Positions 44,984-53,926 of a stretch of 64,000 nt of DNA are shown piece by piece. The notes beneath the pieces were generated by a model. It had not been told where the DNA came from, ran no database searches, and saw only the letters and a program-made list of their open reading frames with translations. Source of the DNA: Terrabacter sp. 28 (GTDB lineage Bacteria > Actinomycetota > Actinomycetes > Actinomycetales > Dermatophilaceae); contig JYOE01000003.1 in the NCBI GenBank assembly GCA_000955875.1, positions 159,169 through 223,168 of the forward strand, given 5' to 3'. The number at the start of each line of letters is the position of its first letter. Positions within the stretch are counted from its first letter, which is position 1. Position numbers and translations under genes: made by a program.

Positions 44984-46300
44984 ATGATGCGCCAGAGCCC
45001 CAGCCGACGCCGCCTGCCGACGACCATCCGGAGGCTCGCCACGCTCGCCGCCGTCGTGTCGACGGTCGCCGCCTGCTCGTCCGCGCCCACGTCGACCAGC
45101 ACGTCGACCAGCACGTCGAGCAGTGCGGCCGGCTCCTCCACCACGTCGCCCAGCAGCACCACGAGCGCGACGCCGTCGACCACCTCGAGCCGCCCGACGA
45201 CCACCGCGCCGACGCCCTCCCCCACTGCGACGGCGGGCGGCTCCACCTCCTGTGCTCCGAGCATCGTCGCCCGCATGGACGCCGGCGAGCGCGCCGGTCA
45301 GCTGCTCATGGTCGGCCTCGACACGGGGGCGCGCCGCACGAGCCTCGATGCGCTCATCGCCAAGCGCCACCTCGGCGGCGTGATCCTCCTCGGCGGCTGG
45401 TTCAACGGCGCCGACCGCGTTCGGGCGACGACGCGACACCTCGCGAGCCTGGCCTCCGACCGCGCCACGGCCGGCCTCGGGCTCTTCCTCGCCGCCGACC
45501 AGGAGGGCGGCCAGGTGCAGCAGCTGCGCGGCGACGGCTTCACGCGTATGCCGTCGGCCCGCGTCCAGAACCAGGGCTCGCCGGGCGAGCTCACCGCCGA
45601 CGCCACCCGCTGGGCCGACCAGCTGCGCGCTGCCGGCATCAACGTCAACCTGGCCCCGGTCGCCGATACCGTGCCGACGTCGGTCGGTCGCGCGAACGGG
45701 CCCATCGGGCAGCACGACCGGCAGTTCTCGAGCGACCCCGAGCGGGTGTCGCGGATGGTGGGCGCCTTCATCGCCGGCATGCGCGCCGGCGGCGTGGCCT
45801 CGACCGTCAAGCACTTCCCCGGCATCGGCCGCATCACCGGCAACACCGACTTCACGTCCAGCGGCATCACCGACCGCACCACGACCGTCGACGACCCGTT
45901 CCTCGAGCCGTTCCGCACCGGCATCCAGGACGGGGTCGAGCTCGTCATGGTCGGCTCGGCCATCTACAGCCGCATCGACCCCGGCACCAACGCCACGTTC
46001 TCCAGGGCGATCGTGACCGACCTGCTGCGCGGCCGGCTCTCCTACGACGGGGTCGTCATCACCGACGACGTCGGCGCCGCCAAGGCCCTCGCCGCCGTGC
46101 CGGTGGCCCAGCGCGCGACGCGCTTCATCCAGGCCGGGGGCGACATCACCCTGACCGCCCGGCCCTCGACGATCCCCGCGATGCACGACGCGATCACCCG
46201 CACGATGGCCGCCGACCCCGCCTTCGCCACGCTCGTCCAGGCCGCGACCACCCGCGTCGTCGACCTCAAGCTGCGCCGCGGCCTCGCCACCTGCAGCTGA
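44984..46300 (+). CDS. GH3 beta-N-acetylhexosaminidase-like lipoprotein
   Basis: A 438-residue predicted lipoprotein of the NagZ type. The signal ends in lipobox VAACSS near residue 31, followed by a 60-residue Ser/Thr/Pro linker. The GH3 barrel has AGQLLMVGLD, ADQEGGQVQQLRG, GINVNLAPVAD, KHFPGIGRITGNTDF and VVITDDVGAAKAL with the likely nucleophile. It is clearly a paralogue of the enzyme at 27719 but lacks the repeat tail and is lipid-anchored. TAGGGT (44975-44980) lies six bases before the second ATG (44987), so translation may begin there on a leaderless mRNA. Confidence 0.88.
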   Translation: MMRQSPSRRRLPTTIRRLATLAAVVSTVAACSSAPTSTSTSTSTSSSAAGSSTTSPSSTTSATPSTTSSRPTTTAPTPSPTATAGGSTSCAPSIVARMDAGERAGQLLMVGLDTGARRTSLDALIAKRHLGGVILLGGWFNGADRVRATTRHLASLASDRATAGLGLFLAADQEGGQVQQLRGDGFTRMPSARVQNQGSPGELTADATRWADQLRAAGINVNLAPVADTVPTSVGRANGPIGQHDRQFSSDPERVSRMVGAFIAGMRAGGVASTVKHFPGIGRITGNTDFTSSGITDRTTTVDDPFLEPFRTGIQDGVELVMVGSAIYSRIDPGTNATFSRAIVTDLLRGRLSYDGVVITDDVGAAKALAAVPVAQRATRFIQAGGDITLTARPSTIPAMHDAITRTMAADPAFATLVQAATTRVVDLKLRRGLATCS

Positions 46301-46435
46301 CCACGGGCCCCTTCCCGCAGGGGGGCGGGCGGGGACGCGAGCGGCGGCGGCCGGCGGACGCTGGGAGCCGACGTACCGGCATACGGCCGCCGGCGCTCCA
46401 CGCCGCGAGGGTCCCCGCGCGCCCGACGGGCTCAG

Positions 46436-46458
46436 CCCGGCGGACTTGCCGAGCCGGG
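46436..46458 (-). terminator. weak hairpin downstream of tsaD
   Basis: Arms cccggc (46436-46441) and gccggg (46453-46458) with an 11-base loop, 25 bases after the tsaD stop. The remaining gap from 46301 is very GC-rich without a gene. Confidence 0.35.
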
Positions 46459-46482
46459 TGACCGCCGAGCGTGTGAGCCGGG

Positions 46483-47529
46483 CTATGCCTGGACGAGGGT
46501 GACCGGCATCGACGAGTCCGTCGGCAGACCGAGGTCGCTCGGCTCGCGCCCCTTCGACACCATCTGGGCGCCGAGTGCTGCCACCATCGCGCCGTTGTCG
46601 GTGCACAGCCCGGGACGCGGCACGCGCAGGGTCACTCCGGCCTTGGCGCACCGCTCCTCGGCGAGTGCCCGCAGGCGGGAGTTCGCTGCGACGCCGCCGC
46701 CGATGAGCAGGTGGTCGACGTCGTGCTCCTTGCAGGCGAGCAGGGCCTTGCGGGTCAGCACGTCGACGACGGCCTCCTGGAAGCTGGCTGCGACGTCGGC
46801 GACGGGCACCGACTCCCCCGCACGGTGCCGGGTCTCGACCCAGCGCGCGACGGCCGTCTTGAGCCCCGAGAACGAGAAGTCGAAGCGGTGCCGCTCCATG
46901 TCGCGCCCGGTCGTCAACCCTCGCGGGAAGTCGATGGCGATCCGGTTGCCGTCGCGGGCGGCCCGGTCGACGTGCGGGCCGCCGGGGAAGGGAAGGCCGA
47001 GCACGCGGGCGACCTTGTCGAAGGCCTCTCCGGCGGCGTCGTCCATCGTCGAGCCGAGCGAGCGCACGTCGTTGGTGACGTCGGGGACGAGCAGCAGCGA
47101 GGAGTGCCCGCCGGAGACGAGCATCGCCATCGTCGGCTCGGGCAGCGGGCCGTGCTCGACGATGTCGACGGCGACGTGCGACGCGAGGTGGTTGACGCCG
47201 TAGAGGGGCTTGCCGAGGGCGAGCGCGAGGGCCTTGGCCGAGGCGACGCCGACGAGCAGCGCGCCGGCGAGACCGGGACCGGACGTCACGGAGATGGCGT
47301 CGAGGTCGCGCAGCTGCACCCCGGCGTCGCGGCAGGCACGCTCGATGGTCGGGATCATGGCCTCGAGGTGCGCCCGGCTCGCGACCTCGGGGACGACGCC
47401 GCCGAAGCGTGCGTGCTCGTCGACGCTGCTCGCGACCGTGTCGACGAGCAGCGTCTGGCCGCGCACGATCCCGACCCCGGTCTCGTCGCAGGACGTCTCG
47501 ATGCCGAGGACGAGGGGCTCGTCGCTCAT
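46483..47529 (-). CDS. tsaD: tRNA t6A37 threonylcarbamoyltransferase TsaD
   Basis: A 348-residue ASKHA-fold enzyme that transfers threonylcarbamoyl to A37 of ANN-reading tRNAs. Motifs: [15 protein letters not shown], the metal ligands in [32 protein letters not shown] and [11 protein letters not shown]. It works with TsaB and TsaE, both encoded just upstream on the same strand, and TsaC elsewhere. ATG overlaps the rimI stop (ATGA). Confidence 0.97.
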   Translation of the reverse strand: MSDEPLVLGIETSCDETGVGIVRGQTLLVDTVASSVDEHARFGGVVPEVASRAHLEAMIPTIERACRDAGVQLRDLDAISVTSGPGLAGALLVGVASAKALALALGKPLYGVNHLASHVAVDIVEHGPLPEPTMAMLVSGGHSSLLLVPDVTNDVRSLGSTMDDAAGEAFDKVARVLGLPFPGGPHVDRAARDGNRIAIDFPRGLTTGRDMERHRFDFSFSGLKTAVARWVETRHRAGESVPVADVAASFQEAVVDVLTRKALLACKEHDVDHLLIGGGVAANSRLRALAEERCAKAGVTLRVPRPGLCTDNGAMVAALGAQMVSKGREPSDLGLPTDSSMPVTLVQA

Positions 47530-48062
47530 GCGTCTCCCTTCGGGACGAGGAGACGCATGACGAGCGCGTCGACGTCCCCCGGCTGGTAGTAGCGGCGGCG
47601 GACCGAGATGACCTCGAAGCCGGCGCGGTCGTAGAGCCGGCGTGCGGCGTCGTTGTCGGCGCGCACCTCGAGGAGCACCGCCTCGACGCCACGGGCGACG
47701 GCCCGCCGAACGAGCTCGTCGAGCAGCAGCCGACCGATGCCCCGGCCCTGCGCAGCCGGCGCGGTGGCCACCGTCATGACGTCGGCGACGTCACCCGAGA
47801 CGTCGAGGCCGGCATACCCGGCGGTGCTCCCGTCGGCGCTCACTGCGACGACGTAGTCACGGCGCGGACGGGCGGCCAGCTCGCTCCACCACGTCGCCTC
47901 GGACCACGCGTCGTCGGCGAAGAGCTCCTGCTCGAGCTCGGCGAGACGGGCGAGGTCGGTCCACTCGAGGTCGCGCAGCCTCACGTCGGGCGACATGCCG
48001 GCACCGTCGGAGGGTTCGGGGCCCCCGGTCGGGGCCGTCGGGTCTGTGGTCGCCACGGTCAT
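47526..48062 (-). CDS. rimI: ribosomal protein S18-alanine N-acetyltransferase-like protein RimI
   Basis: A 178-residue GNAT acetyltransferase: [33 protein letters not shown], the acetyl-CoA pyrophosphate loop [15 protein letters not shown], and [39 protein letters not shown], a strong RimI signature. It acetylates N-terminal Ala of S18 or other proteins. A 25-residue low-complexity N-terminus precedes the domain; the start at 48062 is chosen because it overlaps the tsaB stop, with an internal ATG (MSPDVRL) as an alternative. Confidence 0.9.
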   Translation of the reverse strand: MTVATTDPTAPTGGPEPSDGAGMSPDVRLRDLEWTDLARLAELEQELFADDAWSEATWWSELAARPRRDYVVAVSADGSTAGYAGLDVSGDVADVMTVATAPAAQGRGIGRLLLDELVRRAVARGVEAVLLEVRADNDAARRLYDRAGFEVISVRRRYYQPGDVDALVMRLLVPKGDA

Positions 48063-48775
48063 CCGAGCGTCGACTTCTTCGACGGCGGTGCCGGCGCGGC
48101 GTCGGGGCGGCGCAGGTAGAGCGGCTCGAGCCCGTCGAAGCCGTGTCCCGGGTCGACCCACTGGAGCCCCGTGGCCGGGGTGTCGCCGGTGTCTCGCGGG
48201 AGTCGGCGCACGGCGAGGTCGGCCAGCGCTCCCCCGCTGACGTCCAGGGGTCCCGCCGCGTGCGGCAGGGCCTCGGGGTAGAGCGAGGGGCCCCGCCCTG
48301 CGCACGGCAGGGCACGCAGCTCGGGCGGCAGGTCCGCTGCGCGAGCGACCGCCGGCGCACTGGCGCGGGCGGCTCCGTCGTCACCCAGGGCGTACGCGGC
48401 GGCATACACCTCCTTGCGGCGGGCGTCGGTCGCGACGAGGAGGTCTCCGCGGTGGCCGTCCGTCCAGGCCTCGTGGGCGAGTGCGTCGAGGCTCGTGAGC
48501 CCCCGCACCGGCAGGCCGAGCGCGAACGCGAAGGTGCGGCCGGTGACGATGCCGACGCGCAGGCCGGTGAACGGGCCGGGCCCGATGCCGACGACGACGT
48601 CCGTCACGTCACCGGGCGCGGCACCCGCGGCGCGGAGGGCGGCGCTGATGCCGGGCGCGAGGTGCTCGGCATGGGCACGGGCGTCGAGGGTCGTCTCTTC
48701 GGCCACCACCGACGTGCCGTCGTGCAGCCCGACGGTGATGGCCGTCGTGGACGTGTCGATCGCGAGCAGGAGCAC
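48059..48775 (-). CDS. tsaB: t6A synthesis protein TsaB
   Basis: A 238-residue partner of TsaD with the same fold: LLLAIDTSTTAITVGL, AEHLAPGISAAL, VVGIGPGPFTGLRVGIVTGRTFAFAL and ATDARRKEVYAAAY. It lacks the metal-binding His pair of TsaD and acts as its scaffold. The start is GTG at 48775. It sits between tsaE and rimI in the usual actinobacterial order. Confidence 0.95.
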   Translation of the reverse strand: MLLLAIDTSTTAITVGLHDGTSVVAEETTLDARAHAEHLAPGISAALRAAGAAPGDVTDVVVGIGPGPFTGLRVGIVTGRTFAFALGLPVRGLTSLDALAHEAWTDGHRGDLLVATDARRKEVYAAAYALGDDGAARASAPAVARAADLPPELRALPCAGRGPSLYPEALPHAAGPLDVSGGALADLAVRRLPRDTGDTPATGLQWVDPGHGFDGLEPLYLRRPDAAPAPPSKKSTLG

Positions 48776-48832
48776 GGTCGTCAGGCTATCCGAGGCCCAC
48801 CGTCGCGCTGGACGGCGCGGTCGGGCGGCGCG

Positions 48833-49315
48833 TCAGGAGCGCGGGGCCAGCTCGTCGAGCACGGCGTCCCAGCGGGAGCCGACGCCGGTGAGCTCGACGG
48901 TGCGCTCGTCGTCCCCCGTGATGGTGAGCTCGAGTCGCGTGTCGTTGAGCTGCTCGGCGAGACCCGCACCCCACTCGACGACGGTGACGCTGGCGTCGAG
49001 GTCGGCGTCGAGGTCGAGGTCGTCGAGCTCGAGGGCGCTGCCGAGGCGGTAGGCGTCGACGTGCACGAGCTCGGGGCCGCCGACGAGCGAGGGATGCACC
49101 CGGGCGATGACGAAGGTCGGTGACGTGATCGGCCCGCGCACGCCGAGCCCTTCGGCGACGGCCTGGGTCAGGGTGGTCTTGCCCGCCCCGAGGTCTCCGG
49201 TCAGCACGAGCACGTCGCCGCCGCGGAGCAGCGCCCCGAGCCGACGCCCGAAGTCCTGGGTCTGCGCGAGGGATGACCAGCGCACCTCGCGCCGGTTGCC
49301 CGCTCGTTCGCCCAT
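48833..49315 (-). CDS. tsaE: t6A synthesis ATPase TsaE
   Basis: A 160-residue P-loop ATPase that resets the TsaBD complex. Walker A is LTGDLGAGKTTLTQAVAEGLGV near residue 40, with SPTFVIARVHPS and LVHVDAYRL, and VVEWGAGLAEQL as the Walker B region (Glu before Trp). ATG at 49315 begins MGERAGNRR; it lies five bases after the stop of the hydrolase gene. Confidence 0.94.
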   Translation of the reverse strand: MGERAGNRREVRWSSLAQTQDFGRRLGALLRGGDVLVLTGDLGAGKTTLTQAVAEGLGVRGPITSPTFVIARVHPSLVGGPELVHVDAYRLGSALELDDLDLDADLDASVTVVEWGAGLAEQLNDTRLELTITGDDERTVELTGVGSRWDAVLDELAPRS

Positions 49316-49320
49316 CGTGC

Positions 49321-50601
49321 TCAGGCCCCCTTCGCGCGGGGGGTCGAGGAATGCGGCGTCTTCGCGCGGGCCGCCTTGCTGCGGCCCGTCCGCACGAGGT
49401 CGGCCGCCTCCTTCTCGAGCCGGCGCTGGCGCCGGTTCTTCGCGACGTCGGTGACGACGCGGCGCACGCGCGGCTGCTTCGAGACCTCGATCTGCTCGGC
49501 GCGGGCACGGGTGGCCTGGTCGACGAGCTGGATGAGGTGGGCGTTCAGCAGGTCGGGGTGCTCGAGCATGATGACGTGCCCGGCGTCGTTGACGACGATG
49601 TGCTCGGCGCCGGGGATGCCCTCGACGATGAGCTCGCTGTGCGACGGCGGGGTGAGGATGTCCTCGCGCCCGTTGAAGACGAGCACCACCGCGTTGCGGA
49701 ACTCGCCGAGGGCCGGTCGCTTGTCGAAGCCGTCGAACGTCTGGAGGTAGTCGTTGACGACGTCGAGCGGGGTGCCGAGCAGGATGTCGGCGGTGTAGCG
49801 CACGACCGAGCGGGGCACCGGCGACGCGAACGAGTTCTGCTCGACCATGAAGTGCTCGAGGTCGCGGGCCGCGCGCCGCATCCTGGTGAACACCTCGGGG
49901 CGACGCGCGAGCGAGCCGAGCACGCCGGGCCCCAGCCGCTCCAGCATGAGCCGGCCCAAGGTGGCGACGCGGCCACCGTTGGCGAGCATGAGGCCGCCCG
50001 GGCTGGTCGCGACGAAGCCCGCCCCGACGACGCGGTCGAGCACCAGCTTCGGGTCGTGCTCGCCGAGCGCCAGCATCGTCATGCCGCCCATCGAGTGCCC
50101 GACCAGCACGAGGTCGCCCTCCGGCGCCATCTCGGCCAGGACGGTGCGCAGGTCCTGCCCGATGCGGTCGATCGTGTAGCTCTCCTTCTCGCCGCGCCCG
50201 GAGCGGCCGTGACCGCGCTGGTCCCACGAGACGACCCGGTAGCCGGCCTCCTTGAGGGCGCGGCGCTGGTAGACCCAGCAGCGCAGGCTGAGGCAGTAGC
50301 CGTGGGTGAGCACGACCGTGGGCAGCTCGTCGGCGCGGCCGTGGCGGGTCGAGCCGTCCGCCGCCGCTGCTGCCGCCTCGGGGGTCGGCAGGTCGATCTC
50401 GACGTGCAGCGCCACGCCGTCGTCGGTGAGGACGACGTGCTGCTCGTCGGGCTCGATGTCGAGCAGCTCGGGGGTCTCGAGGGCCGCCATCGCGGCGCGG
50501 TGCTTGCCGGCGCGGTCGGCGGCGATGCCGGCGGCGACGCCGGCGGCCACGCCCAGGGTGGCGGCGGCGATGCCGATGACGGGGTTGCGGCGGGGGCTCA
50601 T
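49321..50601 (-). CDS. alpha/beta-hydrolase with N-terminal membrane segment
   Basis: A 426-residue protein. A short hydrophobic N-terminus (NPVIGIAAATLGVAAGVAAGIAADRAG) may anchor or export it. The hydrolase core has LTHGYCLSLRCW (oxyanion hole), WDQRGHGRSG, the nucleophile elbow LVLVGHSMGGMTML, an acid in NGREDILTPP and the His in NDAGHVIMLEHPD. The C-terminus is a basic tail (RRQRRLEKEAADL). The substrate is unknown. In actinobacteria such a gene often lies between alr and tsaE, as here, and overlaps the alr stop by ATGA. Confidence 0.88.
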   Translation of the reverse strand: MSPRRNPVIGIAAATLGVAAGVAAGIAADRAGKHRAAMAALETPELLDIEPDEQHVVLTDDGVALHVEIDLPTPEAAAAAADGSTRHGRADELPTVVLTHGYCLSLRCWVYQRRALKEAGYRVVSWDQRGHGRSGRGEKESYTIDRIGQDLRTVLAEMAPEGDLVLVGHSMGGMTMLALGEHDPKLVLDRVVGAGFVATSPGGLMLANGGRVATLGRLMLERLGPGVLGSLARRPEVFTRMRRAARDLEHFMVEQNSFASPVPRSVVRYTADILLGTPLDVVNDYLQTFDGFDKRPALGEFRNAVVLVFNGREDILTPPSHSELIVEGIPGAEHIVVNDAGHVIMLEHPDLLNAHLIQLVDQATRARAEQIEVSKQPRVRRVVTDVAKNRRQRRLEKEAADLVRTGRSKAARAKTPHSSTPRAKGA

Positions 50602-51917
50602 GCGAGCCCCGCTTCGACGGCGGCGCCGGCTGTGGCGGCGTCGGCCGTGGCGGCGCCGGCCGTGGTGGCGCCGGCCGTGGTGACATCCGAGCCGTCGGCG
50701 TGCGTGGCGGGCGCGCCCTCGTCGCCGATGAGCAGTCGCGGCACCCGCGCCCCGAGCCGGGTGACGATCTCGTAGCTGATGGTGTCGGTGGCGTCGGCCC
50801 AGTCCTGGGCGGTGGGCTCGCCGGGTGCCCCGCCGAAGAGCGTGACGACGTCGCCGGCCCGGGCCGTGGAACCCGGCCCGAGGTCGACGACGAGCTGGTC
50901 CATGCAGACCCGGCCGGCGATCGTGGTGCGGCGCCCGTCGACGAGCAGCGGCCCGACGTTCGTGGCGTTGCGCGGGATGCCGTCGGCGTAGCCGGCGGGC
51001 ACGAGGCCGACCACGGTGTCGACGTCGGGCACGTAGGCGTGGCCGTAGCTGATCCCCTGCCCCGCGGGCAGCTGCTTGACGAGGGCGAGCCGGGCCCGCA
51101 GCGTCATGACCGGGCGCAGCCCGAAGTCGTCGTCGACCTGTGGCACGGGCGTGAGGCCGTACATGGCGATGCCGGGCCGCACGAGGTCGGCGTGCGCCGA
51201 GGGGTGCACGAGGGTCGCGGCAGAGTTGGCGAGGTGCCGCACCTCCGGGCGTATGCCGGCCTGCTCGCCCTCGGCGACCGCCTCGAGGAAGCGCTCCTGC
51301 TGGGCGAGCACGGTGGGGTGCTCGGGCGAGTCGGCGTGGGCGAAGTGGGTCCAGATGCCGACGACGCGGACGGTGCCCTCGGCCTCGAGGCGCCGGGCGT
51401 GCGCCACCAGGGTGCCCCAGTCTGCGCCGTAGGCGCCGCCGCGCCCCAGACCGGTGTCGACCTTGAGGTGCACGCGGGCGGTGCGACCGAGGGCGGCAGC
51501 TGCGGCGGCGATCTCGTCGAGCACCCACGGGGCGGAGGCGGACAGGTCGATGTCGCGGCCGACGGCACCGGCGAAGTCGGAGCCCGGCACGCTCAGCCAG
51601 GTCAGCAGCCGGGTCGTGATCCCGGCGTCACGCAGGGCGAAGGCCTCGGCGAACTGGGCCGCCCCGAGCCAGGTCGCGCCGCCGCGCAGGGCGGCCCGCG
51701 CCACCGGCAGCAGGCCGTGGCCGTAGGCGTCGGCCTTGACGACGGCCATGAACTCCGACGCCGGCGCGAGGGCGCGGAGGGTGCGCACGTTGGCCTCGAG
51801 GGCCGTCAGGTCGATCTCGGCCCACACCGTGAGGCCACGGGTGTCGGGCACGAGGCGCTCGGGGGGCACGGCCGCACTCCCGGCGTCGGCGGCCTCGGCG
51901 GCGTCGATGGTGCTCAT
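50598..51917 (-). CDS. alr: alanine racemase
   Basis: A 439-residue PLP enzyme that makes D-Ala for peptidoglycan. The PLP Lys lies in FMAVVKADAYGHGLLPVA near residue 60; HLKVDTGLGRGG, YADGIPRNATN and VCMDQLVVDLG carry the phosphate-binding and second catalytic residues. Two additions are odd: a 28-residue Ala-rich N-terminus and a C-terminal tail of TTAGATTAGAATADAATAG repeats, probably grown from the tandem gccggccgtggtggc DNA between 50627 and 50690. Confidence 0.96.
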   Translation of the reverse strand: MSTIDAAEAADAGSAAVPPERLVPDTRGLTVWAEIDLTALEANVRTLRALAPASEFMAVVKADAYGHGLLPVARAALRGGATWLGAAQFAEAFALRDAGITTRLLTWLSVPGSDFAGAVGRDIDLSASAPWVLDEIAAAAAALGRTARVHLKVDTGLGRGGAYGADWGTLVAHARRLEAEGTVRVVGIWTHFAHADSPEHPTVLAQQERFLEAVAEGEQAGIRPEVRHLANSAATLVHPSAHADLVRPGIAMYGLTPVPQVDDDFGLRPVMTLRARLALVKQLPAGQGISYGHAYVPDVDTVVGLVPAGYADGIPRNATNVGPLLVDGRRTTIAGRVCMDQLVVDLGPGSTARAGDVVTLFGGAPGEPTAQDWADATDTISYEIVTRLGARVPRLLIGDEGAPATHADGSDVTTAGATTAGAATADAATAGAAVEAGLA

Positions 51918-51982
51918 GGGTGCAGTCTCGCAGTTCGTGGGGTGGGTCGCTGAGCGGGGCAGGGCGGCGGCGGCCCTGCCGG

Positions 51983-53575
51983 TCACCCCGGTGCTGACCG
52001 TCCCCGTGCGAGCAGGTCGCGCACGGCGGGCCGGATGCCGTGGGCCACCGCGAGCGCCCGCAGCGGGCCCCCGCCGGAGGCTCGGTCGGCGGCAACGCCG
52101 TGCACGAGCGCGCCGAGGGAGGCGGCGTCGTGCGGCTGGAGGCCCGCCGCGAGCAGCGTGCCCACGACGCCGGACAGGACGTCGCCCGCGCCCGCGGTGG
52201 CCAGCCACGTCGGGGCGTCGGCCTGGGAGCGCACGGCGTGGCCCTCGGTCACCACGAGCGTCGTGGAGCCCTTGAGCAGGACGGTCGCCCCGGTGAGCTC
52301 GGCGAGGCGCCGGGCGTGGCCGAGCGGGTCGGCCTTGACGTCGTCGGTGGTGACAGCGGGCCGGTCGGCCGGATCGTCGGAGTGCCCTGAGCCTGCGGCG
52401 TCGCCTTCGGCGGGTTCGTTCCGGCCGGTCGACCCGTCGAGGCGGGCCAGCAGGCGGGCCAGCTCACCGGCGTGGGGCGTCAGCACGGTGGGGGCATCGC
52501 GGGGGTCGCCCGAGACGAGGTCGAGGCCGCCGGCGTCGACGACCACGGGCAGGTCGGAGGCCAGGGCATCGCGGGCCGCGTCGAGCTGTGCCTTAGCCGA
52601 GTCGTCGTCGGCCTGCGCGTCGAGGCCCGGGCCGACGACCCACGCCTGGACCCGTCCGGCGCCGACGACCGCCTCCGGGACGGCGTGGTGCACGAGGCCG
52701 ACCGGGGTCGGCGTGCCGACGTAGCGGATCATCCCGACGCCGGCCTCGGCCGCGGCCGTCGTGCACAGCACGGCAGCACCCGGGTAGGCCTCGCTGCCGG
52801 CGACGACGCCGAGCACGCCGCGGGAGTACTTGTCGTCGGACGCGTGCGGCACCGGCCAGAGAGCGGCGACGTCGTCCCAGGTGAACCGCTCCACGGCGGC
52901 CGGCACGTCGCCGAAGGGGACGCCGATGTCGACGACGGTGAGCACGCCGGTGGCACCTTCGCCCGCAGGCAGCAGGTGCGCCGGCTTCGGGGTGCCGAAC
53001 GTGACCGTCTCGTCGGCCCAGACGGCGTCGTCCTCGCCCGCGCCGCCTGCGGGGTCGAGCCCGCTGGCGACGTCGACGGCGATGACCCACGCGTCGTCGT
53101 CGATGGCGTCGACGAGCCGGGCCGCCTCGGGACGCAGGCCGGGGCGTCCGCCGATGCCGACGATGCCGTCGAGCACGAGGTCCGCCTCGGCGACGACGTC
53201 GGCGGCATCACCCAGCGCGTCGGGGCTCGCGGCCTCCCCGGGTCCGCCGGACGCGAGGTGGACCATGACCCCGGCGGCCTCGGCGGCCGCCAGACCGCCC
53301 GCGTGGACCCCGTCACGGCCGGACGACGCGAGCAGCACCACGGCGGCGGCGTAGCCCGCCTCGGCGAGGTGGGCGACGGCATACAGGGTGTCCCCGCCGT
53401 TGTCGCCGCCACCGACGAGCCCGACGACCGTCGTGCCTTCGGTGTCCGACAGCCGCGCAGCGGCGACCTCGGCCAGACCGAGCGCGGCGCGCGCCATGAG
53501 CTTGCCTTCGGGCAGGTCTGCCATGGCGGCCTGCTCGGCGGCCCGCACGGCCTCGATGGAGTGGGCGCTGATCAT
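51983..53575 (-). CDS. nnrDE: bifunctional NAD(P)H-hydrate repair enzyme (epimerase + ADP-dependent dehydratase)
   Basis: A 530-residue repair enzyme for damaged nicotinamide cofactors. The N-terminal epimerase (about 1-215) has GLVGGGDNGGDTLYAVAHLAEAG and VIAVDVASGLDP. The C-terminal dehydratase has KYSRGVLGVVAGSEAYPGAAVL, VLTPHAGELARLL and the nucleotide motif WLATAGAGDVLSGVVGTLLA. A 35-residue acidic insert (GSTGRNEPAEGDAAGSGHSD) separates two strands of the dehydratase, longer than I expect for the family. The start at 53575 overlaps acpS by one base. Confidence 0.94.
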   Translation of the reverse strand: MISAHSIEAVRAAEQAAMADLPEGKLMARAALGLAEVAAARLSDTEGTTVVGLVGGGDNGGDTLYAVAHLAEAGYAAAVVLLASSGRDGVHAGGLAAAEAAGVMVHLASGGPGEAASPDALGDAADVVAEADLVLDGIVGIGGRPGLRPEAARLVDAIDDDAWVIAVDVASGLDPAGGAGEDDAVWADETVTFGTPKPAHLLPAGEGATGVLTVVDIGVPFGDVPAAVERFTWDDVAALWPVPHASDDKYSRGVLGVVAGSEAYPGAAVLCTTAAAEAGVGMIRYVGTPTPVGLVHHAVPEAVVGAGRVQAWVVGPGLDAQADDDSAKAQLDAARDALASDLPVVVDAGGLDLVSGDPRDAPTVLTPHAGELARLLARLDGSTGRNEPAEGDAAGSGHSDDPADRPAVTTDDVKADPLGHARRLAELTGATVLLKGSTTLVVTEGHAVRSQADAPTWLATAGAGDVLSGVVGTLLAAGLQPHDAASLGALVHGVAADRASGGGPLRALAVAHGIRPAVRDLLARGRSAPG

Positions 53576-53925
53576 CAGCCCTCCGCGACGACGACGGCCG
53601 ACGCGATGCCCGCGTCGTGCGACATGGACAGGTGGAACGAGTCGACCCCGAGCGTGTTGGCGCGAGCGCGCACCGTGCCGCCGATCTCGAGCGAGGGGCG
53701 GCCGTCGTCGTTGGTCACGACGCGGGCGTCGGTCCACTCCATGCCGCCCGGTGCACCGAGCGACTTGGCCAGCGCCTCCTTCGCGGCGAACCGCGCTGCA
53801 AGGGAGGCGATGCCGAGCCCGCGCTCCTCCGGCGTGAAGAGTCGCTCGCGCAGCGCCGGCGTGCGCTGCAGCGTCTCCTCGAAGCGCGCGATGTCGACGA
53901 CGTCGATGCCGACCCCGACGATCAC
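53575..53925 (-). CDS. acpS: holo-[acyl-carrier-protein] synthase
   Basis: A 116-residue enzyme that moves phosphopantetheine from CoA to acyl carrier protein domains. Signature residues are [16 protein letters not shown] (Mg-binding Asp) and [16 protein letters not shown], then [20 protein letters not shown]. The start is GTG at 53925, two bases after the glmS stop region, so glmS, acpS and nnrDE read as one operon. Normal length. Confidence 0.95.
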   Translation of the reverse strand: MIVGVGIDVVDIARFEETLQRTPALRERLFTPEERGLGIASLAARFAAKEALAKSLGAPGGMEWTDARVVTNDDGRPSLEIGGTVRARANTLGVDSFHLSMSHDAGIASAVVVAEG

Positions 53926-53926
53926 G

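Noticed and set aside
43974..46461. 829-codon plus-strand frame overlapping the nucleoside hydrolase and GH3 lipoprotein
   Set aside because: It crosses two well-supported genes on different strands and has shadow composition.
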